64,000 bases of DNA from Kribbella sp. VKM Ac-2569 (GCF_004216905.1 NZ_SGXJ01000004.1:372001-436000); one strand, 5' to 3'. Shown: positions 49,352-57,738, counted from the first letter of the stretch. Program-made: numbers and translations. The notes: generated from the sequence alone by a model not told the origin.

Positions 49352-50086
49352 TTAGCGCACCCGGATGTGGTCGACGACAAAGCTCGGAACATGGTCCCGC
49401 CCGGATTGCTCCGGGAAGTCGAAGACCGCGAGCATCAGCTGCAGCGGGTACGTCGGAGCGCCCTGGCAGCTGCGGATCGCGGTGCCGTCGACGGAGAACG
49501 TCGCCGTACCGGCGGACCACTCGACCGCGTACGTGTGGAACTCCCGTACGTCGATCGGCAGCCGCACCGCCTCGAAGTCCTGCGGTACGGCGGGGTCGCG
49601 GATGGTCTTGAGGCCCATGCCGACCGCAGCGGACTCACCGGGAACGAGCGCGTCGCCGAACACCTCCATGACACAGATCTCGCCACAGCGATCCGGCTGA
49701 TCCTCCAGCCCGACCATCCAGAGAGACACCATGGACCCCGGAGCGATGTCGGCGCCGGCCCGGAGCTCGACGTACCCACCGTCCGAGGTCAAGCCCCAGA
49801 ACGGCTCCTGCTGCTCTCTAACGAGCAGACCGTCACGGTACGGCTGCTGACCGACCGTGCTGCCGACAGGACCCGAGTAGTTGCCCGACTGGATCCCAGA
49901 GACCCGCAGGTCCGGCTGGTGATCGCCAGCGCACCAGAGACCCTGCTCTACAGGGATGCTGAGCGTCAGACAGGAGTCGGCCAGCTGGTAGGTCGCAGCG
50001 GAGGCGGCGCGGGAGCTCCAGTGCGGTAAGTAGTACGGCGACCAGACCGACAGGTCCAGGGCCGGCGCGTCGAAGTCGTCCGTCAT
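49352..50086 (-). CDS. GH16-like glycoside hydrolase domain protein
   Basis: A 244-residue jelly-roll protein like family 16 laminarinase/lichenase-type hydrolases (SLWMVGLEDQPDRCGEICVMEVFGD; EFHTYAVEWSAGTATFSVDG; YPLQLMLAVFDFP). The GH16 active-site signature is E-x-D-x(x)-E; here it reads E136-I-C-V-M-E141, with cysteine in place of the central Asp. The nucleophile and acid/base Glu remain. No signal peptide is present, which is unusual for GH16. It may be a weak hydrolase or a sugar-binding protein. Confidence 0.75.
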   Translation of the reverse strand: MTDDFDAPALDLSVWSPYYLPHWSSRAASAATYQLADSCLTLSIPVEQGLWCAGDHQPDLRVSGIQSGNYSGPVGSTVGQQPYRDGLLVREQQEPFWGLTSDGGYVELRAGADIAPGSMVSLWMVGLEDQPDRCGEICVMEVFGDALVPGESAAVGMGLKTIRDPAVPQDFEAVRLPIDVREFHTYAVEWSAGTATFSVDGTAIRSCQGAPTYPLQLMLAVFDFPEQSGRDHVPSFVVDHIRVR

Positions 50087-50114
50087 GACCCCATCATCGG
50101 CTGATCGGGCGCCT

Positions 50115-50141
50115 TGTCACATCATGGTGGGCTGATCCGTC
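50115..50141 (+). promoter_or_regulatory. ECF41-type promoter upstream of its sigma gene
   Basis: TGTCACA (50115-50121) and CGTC (50138-50141) are separated by 16 bases. This is the -35/-10 pattern reported for ECF41 sigma factors, and it sits about 20 bases before the start of an ECF41-type gene, so autoregulation is likely. Confidence 0.65.
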
Positions 50142-50161
50142 AGGGCACTGAGGAGGTAGCG

Positions 50162-51052
50162 GTGGACGAGCATGAGCAGCTGGCGCGGCGGTTCGAGGAG
50201 AACCGTGGGCACCTGCGTGCGGTCGCGTACCGGATGCTCGGATCGCTGCCTGAGGCCGAGGACGCCGTACAGGAGGCCTGGCTGCGGCTGAGCCGTACTG
50301 ACGTGACTGATGTCGGCAATCTGGCGGGCTGGCTGACCACGGTGGTGTCGCGGGTCTGTCTGGACATGCTGCGCAGCCGCAAGTCCCGGCGGGAGGACTC
50401 ACTCGACACGTACGTGCCGGACCCGGTCATCGGCCGTGTGGACGGTGAATTGGGGCCGGAGGACGAGGCGGTCCAGGCGGACGCGATCGGGCTGGCGTTG
50501 CTCGTCGTACTGGAGACCCTGTCGCCGGCCGAGCGGCTGGCGTTCGTGCTGCACGACATGTTCGGGGTCGGGTTCGACGAGATCGCCACGATTGTGGACA
50601 AGTCGCCGGCCGCGACGCGTCAGCTGGCGAGTCGGGCGCGGCGGCGGGTCCAGGGTGCGCCGGCGAGTGACGGCGACGTCAGCCGGCAGCGGGCCATCGT
50701 CGAGGCGTTCATGGCTGCGTCGCGGGGCGGCGACTTCGAGGCGCTGCTAGCACTGCTAGATCCGAACGTGCTGCTGCGCGCGGACGCGGGCACGGCGAGC
50801 GCCGAGTTCGCCGGACCGGCCGTATCGAAGCTGGTCCGCGGCGCGAAGGCAGTCGTCGAGCAGGCGCTGATGTTCAGCCGTATGGCGCCGTACACCCAGC
50901 TCGCTCTGGTCAACGGGCTGCCCGGCGCGATCACGGTGGTCAACGACCGCTTGATGGGCGTCATGTCCGTCACCGTGACCGACGGAAAGATCACTCAGAT
51001 CGACATCCTGGCCGACCTGGACCGCCTCGAAGTCATCCCGCTACCAGCCTGA
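50162..51052 (+). CDS. ECF41-group sigma factor (SigJ-like)
   Basis: A 296-residue sigma factor. Region 2 is at about 8-75 (LRAVAYRMLGSLPEAEDAVQEAWLRL), region 4 at about 110-165 (LSPAERLAFVLHDMFGVGFDEIATIVDKSPAATRQLASRARRRV), and the C-terminal ~120 residues form a SnoaL-like domain (FMAASRGGDFEALLALLDPNVLLRAD). This fused extension is the hallmark of ECF41/SigJ and controls activity in place of an anti-sigma factor. GTG 50162 is preceded by GAGGAGG. The usual partner, a carboxymuconolactone decarboxylase, oxidoreductase or epimerase, is not adjacent. Confidence 0.88.
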   Translation: MDEHEQLARRFEENRGHLRAVAYRMLGSLPEAEDAVQEAWLRLSRTDVTDVGNLAGWLTTVVSRVCLDMLRSRKSRREDSLDTYVPDPVIGRVDGELGPEDEAVQADAIGLALLVVLETLSPAERLAFVLHDMFGVGFDEIATIVDKSPAATRQLASRARRRVQGAPASDGDVSRQRAIVEAFMAASRGGDFEALLALLDPNVLLRADAGTASAEFAGPAVSKLVRGAKAVVEQALMFSRMAPYTQLALVNGLPGAITVVNDRLMGVMSVTVTDGKITQIDILADLDRLEVIPLPA

Positions 51053-51776
51053 GCATCCGCAGCGCCTGCGCCTCCGCGGTCCCCTGTGGATTGCGGTCGG
51101 CGCTCGGCCCGCCCGGCCCGATCAGCGTCAGCCAGAACCCAGCCCACAGGCCGCGCGCTGCCCGGAACCGCTCCGGGTCCACGGCGAATCGCCGTACCAA
51201 CGGGGTCGGGTCGGTCTCTCGCCAGGCCAGGTGCTCGACCAGGTTCGCCAGCTCGACAGTGCGATCACCCATCCCGGCGTCCTCGAAGTCGACGATGCGG
51301 ACCCGCGCGCCGTCCCACAGGTAGTTGCTGAGGTTGGGGTCGCCGTGGGCAACCACAGGATCATGTACGGCGGTCAGGTCGGGCGGCTCGTTGTCGAGCC
51401 AGGTACGGGCCGCCTCGGCGATCACGCCGTCGGTGTCGCGAAGCGCGACGAGTCCCGATCGGGTGCGGTCGACGAGCGCTTGCAGATCGATCGGCGCCAG
51501 ACCCTCGGACGGGACCGACCAAAGCGCCGAGAGAGCATCGCCCAGAGCTGTGGTCTGGGCGGAGGTAAGAGAACCTCCGAGCGGTTCGCCGGGGACGACC
51601 GTCATCCTCAGCCACGGCGGGGGATCTGTGAACAACTCAAGAGGAGTGGGCCCGAGGCCGGGTGCTGCGCGGGACAGCACGGTCAGCGCGGCCCATTCGC
51701 GGGCCGGCTCGTCGCGCGGCCACGACGCGTAGCGCTTGGTCAGGGTGCGTCCGGAGATCTCGACCGAGTGAGTCAT
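51033..51776 (-). CDS. APH-family phosphotransferase
   Basis: A 247-residue kinase-like phosphotransferase. The catalytic loop is VAHGDPNLSNYL (Asp146, Asn151) and the metal-binding Asp163 is in IVDFEDAG. The N-lobe is short, with a Lys in LTKRYASWP. The substrate is unknown. The end overlaps the sigma-factor gene by 20 bases (convergent), and the start faces the FAD oxidase gene. Confidence 0.82.
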   Translation of the reverse strand: MTHSVEISGRTLTKRYASWPRDEPAREWAALTVLSRAAPGLGPTPLELFTDPPPWLRMTVVPGEPLGGSLTSAQTTALGDALSALWSVPSEGLAPIDLQALVDRTRSGLVALRDTDGVIAEAARTWLDNEPPDLTAVHDPVVAHGDPNLSNYLWDGARVRIVDFEDAGMGDRTVELANLVEHLAWRETDPTPLVRRFAVDPERFRAARGLWAGFWLTLIGPGGPSADRNPQGTAEAQALRMLRLVAG

Positions 51777-51796
51777 CGAGAAAAGTTTGGCGCACG

Positions 51797-51823
51797 TGTC
51801 GATCACCGGCGATCTCCTTCGAC
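51797..51823 (+). promoter_or_regulatory. ECF42-like promoter upstream of the FAD oxidase
   Basis: TGTCGA (51797-51802), a 17-base spacer and CGAC (51820-51823) match the -35/-10 elements seen upstream of the ECF42 gene at 57829, where the spacer is 18. It lies 41 bases before the FAD oxidase ATG. The match is short and could be chance. Confidence 0.4.
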
Positions 51824-51863
51824 GTATGGGCAGGAAGCGGATACGGCGAAGGAGCGGGATCAG

Positions 51864-53132
51864 ATGTCTACGCAGGCGATTGCAGCGGTTGCCAGTGACC
51901 TCGTGGCGGGACTGCTGGGGGCAGGTTTCAACGGCGCCGTCCGGCTGCCCGGAGAGCCGGAGTACGACGAGCAGCGGCGTTCCGTGATCCCCTCGGTGGA
52001 CTCGCGCCCGCTCGTGGTCGCTGAGGCGCTCGGGCGGACCGACGTACAGGCAGCAGTGCGGACCGCTCGCGAATACGGCGTACCGATCGCTGTGCAGGCG
52101 ACGGGCCACGGCACCCGGGTGCCCGCTGATGGCGGGATCCTGCTCAAGACAACACAGATGACCGGCGTACTGGTCGACCCCGAGCGCCGGATCGCCAAGG
52201 TCGCGCCGGGTGCTCGGTGGGGTGCGGTGCTGGATGCCGCGCGGCAGTTCGGGCTCGCCCCGTTGTCCGGGTCGCACCGCGACGTCGGCGTCACCGGGTA
52301 CACGCTGGGCGGCGGAGTGGGGTGGCTGGCCCGGAAGTACGGGTTCGCGGCCGACAGCGTGATCCGCGCCGAGGTCGTCACCGCCGACGGTCGCACCGTC
52401 ACCGCGAGCGCCGAGCAGCACCCGGACCTGTTCTGGGCGATCCGCGGCGGGACCGGCAACTTCGGCATCGTCACCTCGCTGGAGTTCCGCCTGTACCCGG
52501 TCCGCGAGGTCCACGCCGGCATCGTGTACTACGGCATCGACCGCGCCGCCGCGATCCTCCGCCGGTACCGCGACTGGACCGCCACGATCCCCAACGAACT
52601 CAGCACCGCGGTCGTGTTGACCCGCGTCCCCGGCACCGAGCAGCGCGCCGTCGCGATCAAGGTCCTGTACGCCGGACCGGCCGAGCTGGCCGAACACCTG
52701 CTGAAGCCGCTGTTCGAGATCGCCGGCCCGCGGCTCGCCGGTGAGCTGAAGACGATCGAGTACGCCGACGCCGCGATGGGCGGTACGCCCGCTCGCCACC
52801 TCGACTTCCTGGACACGCTGACCGACGAGGTGATCGACGTGGTCACCGAACTCGAGGATGCGATGGTCGAGATCCGTCACTGGGGCGGCGCGATGGCCCA
52901 CCCGGGTCCCGGCGCCGGTCCGATCGGTCACCGCGAGGCGTCGTACTCACTGATCATCGACCGCGAGGTCGTGGGTCTCCCGAACTCGGGGCGGACGTTC
53001 GTGAACTTCCTCGGCGACCCGGGGCGCGCGGACACGGCGTACGGCGCGGCGGATCTGGAGCGGCTGCGCGAGGTGAAGCGGGCCTACGACCCGACGAACT
53101 TCTTCCACCTGAACGCCAACATCCGCCCATAG
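51864..53132 (+). CDS. FAD-linked oxidase (BBE-like)
   Basis: A 422-residue flavoprotein of the vanillyl-alcohol-oxidase/berberine-bridge type. The FAD-binding half has VPIAVQATGHGTRVPADGG and VGVTGYTLGGGVGWLARKYG; LFWAIRGGTGNFGIVTSLEF is family-typical, and the BBE C-terminus reads AYDPTNFFHLNANIRP. In place of the usual His for covalent FAD, GHGTR keeps a His at the normal position. It oxidises an unknown alcohol, sugar or natural-product intermediate. ATG 51864 follows AAGGAG. Confidence 0.87.
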   Translation: MSTQAIAAVASDLVAGLLGAGFNGAVRLPGEPEYDEQRRSVIPSVDSRPLVVAEALGRTDVQAAVRTAREYGVPIAVQATGHGTRVPADGGILLKTTQMTGVLVDPERRIAKVAPGARWGAVLDAARQFGLAPLSGSHRDVGVTGYTLGGGVGWLARKYGFAADSVIRAEVVTADGRTVTASAEQHPDLFWAIRGGTGNFGIVTSLEFRLYPVREVHAGIVYYGIDRAAAILRRYRDWTATIPNELSTAVVLTRVPGTEQRAVAIKVLYAGPAELAEHLLKPLFEIAGPRLAGELKTIEYADAAMGGTPARHLDFLDTLTDEVIDVVTELEDAMVEIRHWGGAMAHPGPGAGPIGHREASYSLIIDREVVGLPNSGRTFVNFLGDPGRADTAYGAADLERLREVKRAYDPTNFFHLNANIRP

Positions 53133-53134
53133 AA

Positions 53135-53165
53135 AAGCGGCCCGGGTCCCCGCCCCGGGCCGCTT
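53135..53165. terminator. Bidirectional terminator
   Basis: A perfect 12-bp GC-rich stem: AAGCGGCCCGGG (53135-53146) with CCCGGGCCGCTT (53154-53165). It separates the convergent FAD oxidase and peptidase genes. Confidence 0.85.
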
Positions 53166-53191
53166 CTCCTGTGTCGATTCTTTGGTGTCGA

Positions 53192-54112
53192 TCAGACCGT
53201 GCCGGAGTTTCCGTAGACGCTCACGTGCACGTGGTCGTAGTGGTTCGCGGTCGTGCCACCGCGGTCCTCCATCGCGCGCCAGCCCTCGCTGCTGCGCTGG
53301 ACCGTCCAGATGTGCTGCGACCAAATCAGCTCGCTGATACCGAGCTTCTTGTAGTTGACCTTCAGCCAGTCCGCGACCTCCTGGCCCTCGGAACCGCTGA
53401 CCATGATGTCGAGCGCGCGGCCGGTGGAGTGCTCGGAACCGGAGTCGCCCGCCCGCAGGCCGCCGTACGACGAGATGTCCGGGAACTTCGCGCACACCGC
53501 CCGGTGCACCCGGATCGCGTCCTGGGTCAGGCCGTCCTCGACCGCCGAGCCGGACTCGCAGGCCGCCTGCGAGATCGCGCCGGCAACGCTGGCGACCGGC
53601 TTCGTGGCGGACAGGTACTGCGACTTCACCCAGCGGGACTTGCCGTCGCTGACGACCTCGGCCCAGATGCCGTCGACCTTGCCGGTGACCGAGACCTTGG
53701 TGCCCTTCGGCAGCACGTCCAGCAACAGGCCGGTCAGCGGCAGCGACCAGAGGTTCACGTCGGTGGTGGTGTACTTCGTGCCGGTGACCTTCGGCGGCGT
53801 CGCGTTCGCGTTCAGATCCTGCGCCGCGCGGGTCTTCACCGAGGTCGGCTTCGGGATCGGCGCCTGCTTCTTCAGGTGCTTGGCGGTCGGGCTCGCCTTC
53901 GGCTTAGGCGCCGGAGTCGTCGACGTGGTGCTGATCGGCGGACGCAGAGCGTCCCGGCTGATCGTGGCGTCGCGCGACAGCTGCAGGGACGAGCTGGCGA
54001 TCGACGCGTCGAGCTGAATGTTCTGGCTGGGAAGTGCGGCGGCCGAACCGGTGGCAACCATCGCCACTGCTGCGCCCGGAATCGCTACCTTCACGAGACC
54101 TGGCTGGATCAT
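53192..54112 (-). CDS. Secreted SH3-domain protein with LAS-type peptidase domain
   Basis: A 306-residue exported protein. The signal peptide (MIQPGLVKVAIPGAAVAMVATGSAAA) is followed by a Thr/Pro/Lys-rich linker, an SH3_3-like domain (about 110-165: NLWSLPLTGLLLDVLPKGTKVSVTG, then WAEVV and RWVKSQYL) and a C-terminal domain with GSEHSTGRALDIMVSG and NHYDHVHVSV. The His, Asp and HxH pattern matches the LAS/M15-VanY metallopeptidase site, so peptidoglycan cleavage is possible. The frame extends upstream to possible GTG/TTG starts (54163, 54190); ATG 54112 is preferred for the signal peptide. Confidence 0.8.
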   Translation of the reverse strand: MIQPGLVKVAIPGAAVAMVATGSAAALPSQNIQLDASIASSSLQLSRDATISRDALRPPISTTSTTPAPKPKASPTAKHLKKQAPIPKPTSVKTRAAQDLNANATPPKVTGTKYTTTDVNLWSLPLTGLLLDVLPKGTKVSVTGKVDGIWAEVVSDGKSRWVKSQYLSATKPVASVAGAISQAACESGSAVEDGLTQDAIRVHRAVCAKFPDISSYGGLRAGDSGSEHSTGRALDIMVSGSEGQEVADWLKVNYKKLGISELIWSQHIWTVQRSSEGWRAMEDRGGTTANHYDHVHVSVYGNSGTV

Positions 54113-54326
54113 CTTGACGCGGGATTGTCGGTGCCGCGCCTGTCTATGCCGTCCTGCAGCCACTTCTGGAACCCAATCTGCCGAGACCAAAACGTTATCG
54201 ACCGGAGGAGTCAAGCACACTTCGCCGCGCCGGTTCGAATCGGCCCCTACTCTTAACGCATTACGAACATCCACTGGCTGGCGTCAGTCGTGATCTGCCC
54301 GCTATCCGGATGTGACCGTCCCGACA

Positions 54327-54974
54327 TCAAACGCTTGGTCGGCAAATCGCGGTCGTGATCGCGGTCGCCACGTGGTCGCCGTACCGCTCCGGGGTCCAGT
54401 CGCGGAGCAGGACGAGCAACTCGTAGAGCTCGACCGAGATGTACGTCCACAGGACATCCGCGACCTCGTCGAGATTGATGCCGGGGCGGAGGTCGCCGGT
54501 CTCGAGCAGGTGCCGGCCGAACATCGTCATCCCGGTCAGCCGCTCGTCGAGCAACGTCTGCCAGGTCTCGCGGAGCGTCTCGTCGCCGTGCCGCCCGTCG
54601 CGGATCAGGATCTGTACGCGGGCCGACCGCTGCTGCCGCTCCACGAGACCGTCGACGTACCTCCGGATCTTCCGCCGTACGTCGGGTTCGTCCTGGATCG
54701 CACGCGCCTCGGGGCGCTCCGCGATCGGGACGGGTTCGTCGTCGCCGGCGATGACGAAGTCGAAGACCGCCTTGGCGAGCGCTGCTTTGGTGCCGAAGCC
54801 CTTGTAGATGCTCTCCGGTGAGACGCCGGCGCGCCGGGCGACGGCACTGATCGTGGTCGCCTGAAAGCCGTCCGCATCGAACAGCTCCTGCGCTGCGACC
54901 ACGACGTCGCGCCGCCGCAGCCGGGCGCGCTCGCGGCGCGAGGTTGCGTCGTAGTTCCTCTTGACTTCCGCCAT
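54327..54974 (-). CDS. TetR-family transcriptional regulator
   Basis: A 215-residue repressor. The HTH is at about 20-65 (RRRDVVVAAQELFDADGFQATTISAVARRAGVSPESIYKGFGTKAALAKAVF). The C-terminal TetR_C domain would bind a ligand. ATG 54974 is preferred. It is divergent from a SnoaL-like gene, with a perfect 15-bp palindrome in the 56-base gap, so it probably controls that gene. Confidence 0.88.
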   Translation of the reverse strand: MAEVKRNYDATSRRERARLRRRDVVVAAQELFDADGFQATTISAVARRAGVSPESIYKGFGTKAALAKAVFDFVIAGDDEPVPIAERPEARAIQDEPDVRRKIRRYVDGLVERQQRSARVQILIRDGRHGDETLRETWQTLLDERLTGMTMFGRHLLETGDLRPGINLDEVADVLWTYISVELYELLVLLRDWTPERYGDHVATAITTAICRPSV

Positions 54975-54995
54975 CACCGATCCGATGCTTTTGAG

Positions 54996-55010
54996 TACAG
55001 TCACACTGTA
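54996..55010. promoter_or_regulatory. Palindromic operator TACAGT-CAC-ACTGTA
   Basis: A perfect 6-bp arm palindrome around CAC between divergent TetR and SnoaL-like genes. It overlaps the expected promoter of the SnoaL-like gene (TTGAGT at 54991, AT-rich TCTAATTAAT at 55011). Confidence 0.65.
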
Positions 55011-55030
55011 TCTAATTAATGGGGGATCTG

Positions 55031-55546
55031 ATGAGTACGACAACACAGGCCGGAGACATCGCCGTCCGCAGCATCCTGATCATGGCCGACGGGGAGCGAT
55101 CCGACTTCGACGCACTGATCCACCCGGAGGCGAGGAACCGGGAGGACGTGGTGGGTCCGGCGGGCGGCCGGGGGCGGGGACCGGCCGCCTTCTACGCAAC
55201 CGCGCAGTGGCTGCGGACCGCCTTCGAGGGCCTGGCGTACGAGATCGACCATGTGGTTGCCGACGGCAACCTCGTCGCGGTGAACTCCACCATGAAGGGC
55301 CGCCACGTGGCGCCGTTCGTCGCGTACGCCGTCGACGGTTCGGTGGACACGGTGTTCCCGCCGACCGGCAGGACCTTCGCCGTCACGCAGTCGCACTGGC
55401 TCCGGATCGAAGACGGCATGGTCGTCGAACACTGGGCGAACCGCGACGACCTCGGCCAGGCCAAGCAACTCGGCTGGGTCCCGCCGACCCCGGTGTACCT
55501 GTTCCGGATGGCCCGCGCGAAGTCCCGCGCCAAACGCGCCGCCTGA
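55031..55546 (+). CDS. SnoaL-like/ester-cyclase-type protein (NTF2 fold)
   Basis: A 171-residue NTF2-fold protein of the SnoaL-like polyketide-cyclase group. FDALIHPEARNREDVVGP, ATAQWLRTAFEGLAYEIDHVVADGNLVAV and FAVTQSHWLRIEDGMVVEHWANRDDLGQAKQLGW follow the usual order. The last motif is family-typical. It may isomerise or cyclise a small molecule. ATG 55031 has GGGGGA at good spacing (ATG 55019 is in frame but leaves no RBS). Confidence 0.83.
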   Translation: MSTTTQAGDIAVRSILIMADGERSDFDALIHPEARNREDVVGPAGGRGRGPAAFYATAQWLRTAFEGLAYEIDHVVADGNLVAVNSTMKGRHVAPFVAYAVDGSVDTVFPPTGRTFAVTQSHWLRIEDGMVVEHWANRDDLGQAKQLGWVPPTPVYLFRMARAKSRAKRAA

Positions 55547-55640
55547 CGCGGACCTCCAGGCCATCACAATCACGCACCGCACGCCGCTTCAGGCGTGGGC
55601 CGGCGCTGGAGAAGCAATTGTGATGGCCTGGCGGTCCGTG
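55547..55640. repeat. Large palindromic element with nested hairpin
   Basis: The 21-base arm at 55550-55570 (it includes CCAGGCCATCACAAT) is the reverse complement of 55617-55637 with one mismatch; pairing may extend to 55547 and 55640. Inside, CACGCC (55580-55585) pairs with GGCGTG (55592-55597). It begins directly after the SnoaL-like stop. It could be a bidirectional terminator, a MITE-like element or a structured RNA. The rest of the gap to 55711 shows nothing further. Confidence 0.7.
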
Positions 55641-55711
55641 GGTGTGACCCACAGCGCGGCCGTGGTTGCGGTTGACTGCGCGCGTGGGATGAGGCCTTCA
55701 CGCAGAAGCGG

Positions 55712-56074
55712 TCACCGAAGTTCGTCTGGCATCCCCGCTGAGATGAGGGTGCCGCGGAGCTCGACCCGGTCGCCGACTGCGGCCGAGACCCGGCCGGCGA
55801 TCTCCTGCGCGCGCTTGTCGTCGGGTGCGTCGATCAGGAAGAACCCGGCCAGTTGCTCCTTGGCCTCACCGAACGGACCGTCGGTGACGACCTGCTGACC
55901 TTCCCGGATCTGCACGATCCGGCCGTCCTCCGGCGGTCGCAGGCCCTCCGAGCTGACCAGTTCACCGGAGGCGGCGAGCTCCCGTTCGAGCCGCATCAAC
56001 CGGCTCAGGGCCTCGTCGTCGTCCGCGGTCCCCACCCGGTCGACACTCCGAAAGATCATCACGACGTACTTCAT
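55712..56074 (-). CDS. YciI/DGPF-domain protein
   Basis: A 120-residue YciI-like (DGPF) protein. MKYVVMIF starts the ferredoxin-like fold and VVTDGPFGEAKEQLAGFFLIDA is the DGPF motif. Such proteins are regularly encoded with ECF42 sigma factors, whose genes lie 2 kb away, and may be regulated by them. ATG 56074 is chosen; GTG 56080 in the same frame is possible. Function is unknown. Confidence 0.85.
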   Translation of the reverse strand: MKYVVMIFRSVDRVGTADDDEALSRLMRLERELAASGELVSSEGLRPPEDGRIVQIREGQQVVTDGPFGEAKEQLAGFFLIDAPDDKRAQEIAGRVSAAVGDRVELRGTLISAGMPDELR

Positions 56075-56101
56075 GGCCACACGGTAGTCACCCGCGCCGA
56101 C

Positions 56102-56130
56102 AGAACCCCGCGGACGAGCCGCGGGGTTCT
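56102..56130. terminator. Terminator hairpin after DUF6131 gene
   Basis: A perfect 12-bp stem, AGAACCCCGCGG (56102-56113) with CCGCGGGGTTCT (56119-56130), 15 bases after the DUF6131 stop on the minus strand. No T-run follows. Confidence 0.75.
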
Positions 56131-56144
56131 CGTGCTCTCGGCGA

Positions 56145-56300
56145 TCAGTACCAGTGTGCTCGTCCGCCGACCGCGCGGCCGGTGGAGCCCAGAATCCACA
56201 GAACCGCTCCGACGAGGAGCAGCACGATGCCGATGGTCCACAGGATCGAGATGTTCAGCACGAACCCGAGGATCAGCAGAATCAGTCCGAGGATCAGCAT
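56145..56300 (-). CDS. DUF6131 small membrane protein
   Basis: A 51-residue protein with two hydrophobic segments (LILGLILLILGFVLNISI and TIGIVLLLVGAVLWILG) and the tail RAVGGRAHWY. This is the layout of the actinobacterial DUF6131 family. ATG 56300 follows GGAGG. It begins ten bases after the MFS stop, so it is the second gene of that unit and probably shares the ECF42-type promoter. Function is unknown. Confidence 0.8.
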   Translation of the reverse strand: MLILGLILLILGFVLNISILWTIGIVLLLVGAVLWILGSTGRAVGGRAHWY

Positions 56301-56310
56301 GGAACCTCCT

Positions 56311-57738
56311 TCAACGGGGCCGCCTGACGGTGGCGGCTACGGACGTCCGGTGCCCACCTTCGGGAGGCCGAACCTCCAACAGTCGTTTGAGAAGGAGGCA
56401 GCCGGCCAGGCCGATCGCGAGGAAGATCCACACCGTCGCGAACGCGATCCGGTAGCCGTGGGTCAGGGCGACCGGCGTGACTCCCGACGTACTGGCCGTG
56501 GCGACGGCGGAGACTGCCGCGACGCCGACGGCGCCGCCGATCTGGAAGCTGGCGTTCTGGAGTCCGGATGCGACACCGGCGTCTTCGCCCGCGACGTCGC
56601 TCAGCGAGGCGATCGATCCGGCGACCGTGCCTGCGCCCAGTCCGGCACCGAAGATCGTCAGTCCCCAGAAGGCCAGCTCGAAGTACCCAGAGGTCGCGGT
56701 GAGCTGAGTCATCAGCGTCGTCCCCAGTCCTGCGACCACCAGCGACAAGAACGCGACCCGTCGTGGTCCGACCCGAGTGACGAGGTGCTGACCGACCATG
56801 GACGCCACCACCGCGGCTGCTGCGAGTACGGCGGACATGAAGCCGTAGCGGATCGCTGACGCACCCAGTGCGAGCTGTGCGTACTGCGTGTAGACGAAGT
56901 TGAGTCCGAACGCCGCCAAGCCCCAGCTGATCGTGATGAGGTTGCCGCCGACCAGTGCGCGTGAGTGAAAGATCCGGAGCGGTACGAGCGGTGCAGCCGA
57001 GCGCCTCTCCACTGCGACGAACAGTGCGAACAGAGCGGCGGAGACGAGCACCAGGAGGACGGTCCGCGTCGCCGACGACTCAGGTGCCTCGATGACGGCG
57101 TACACCAGGACGATGAGTGCAGCGGTGACGGTGATGGCACCGGCCACGTCGAACCCGCGGCGTCCCGGTCCGCGGCTGTCCAGCAACAGTACGGGCGCCA
57201 GTACGACGACCAGCACGCAGACCGGCACGTTGATGAAGAAGATCCACTGCCAGCCGAGTCCGTCCGTGACAGGTCCGCCGACGAGCGAACCCGCCGTACC
57301 GCCGACCCCACTGGTCGCGCCCCAGATCCCCAGCGCCTTGTTGCGTTCCGGCCCGGACGGGAACGTGGTCATGACGATCGACAAGGCACTGGGAGCCAGT
57401 ACGGCGGCTGCCGCGCCCTGCAGCCCGCGTGCGAGGACCAGAGCGTCACCACTCCACGCGAGCCCACAGAGAAGCGAGGACCCTGCGAACAGCAACAGTC
57501 CGGTGATGAAGACGCGCCGGCGACCCAGCAGGTCGGAGATCCGGCCGCCGAGCAGCAGGAGGCCGCCGAACATCAACCCGTACCCGCTGGGCACCCACTG
57601 CGCGCCACCGGTCGAGAACGTCAGCTCCCGCTCGATCGACGGTACGGCGACCAGCACGATCGACGCGTCCAGGATGATCATGAATCCGGTCAGACAGAGC
57701 AACGCCAGCGCGAACCAACGCTTCGAATGCGAAACCAT
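56311..57738 (-). CDS. DHA2-family MFS drug transporter
   Basis: A 475-residue 14-helix exporter (EmrB/QacA type). GFMIILDASIVLVAVPSIERELTFS is helix 1 with motif D1, RISDLLGRRRVFITGLLLF is motif A, and ARGLQGAAAAVLAPSALSIV is helix 4. It exports hydrophobic compounds. ATG 57738 follows GGAGATG. Upstream, a divergent region carries ECF42-type promoters in both directions, so this pump is a probable target of the neighbouring sigma factor. Confidence 0.88.
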   Translation of the reverse strand: MVSHSKRWFALALLCLTGFMIILDASIVLVAVPSIERELTFSTGGAQWVPSGYGLMFGGLLLLGGRISDLLGRRRVFITGLLLFAGSSLLCGLAWSGDALVLARGLQGAAAAVLAPSALSIVMTTFPSGPERNKALGIWGATSGVGGTAGSLVGGPVTDGLGWQWIFFINVPVCVLVVVLAPVLLLDSRGPGRRGFDVAGAITVTAALIVLVYAVIEAPESSATRTVLLVLVSAALFALFVAVERRSAAPLVPLRIFHSRALVGGNLITISWGLAAFGLNFVYTQYAQLALGASAIRYGFMSAVLAAAAVVASMVGQHLVTRVGPRRVAFLSLVVAGLGTTLMTQLTATSGYFELAFWGLTIFGAGLGAGTVAGSIASLSDVAGEDAGVASGLQNASFQIGGAVGVAAVSAVATASTSGVTPVALTHGYRIAFATVWIFLAIGLAGCLLLKRLLEVRPPEGGHRTSVAATVRRPR

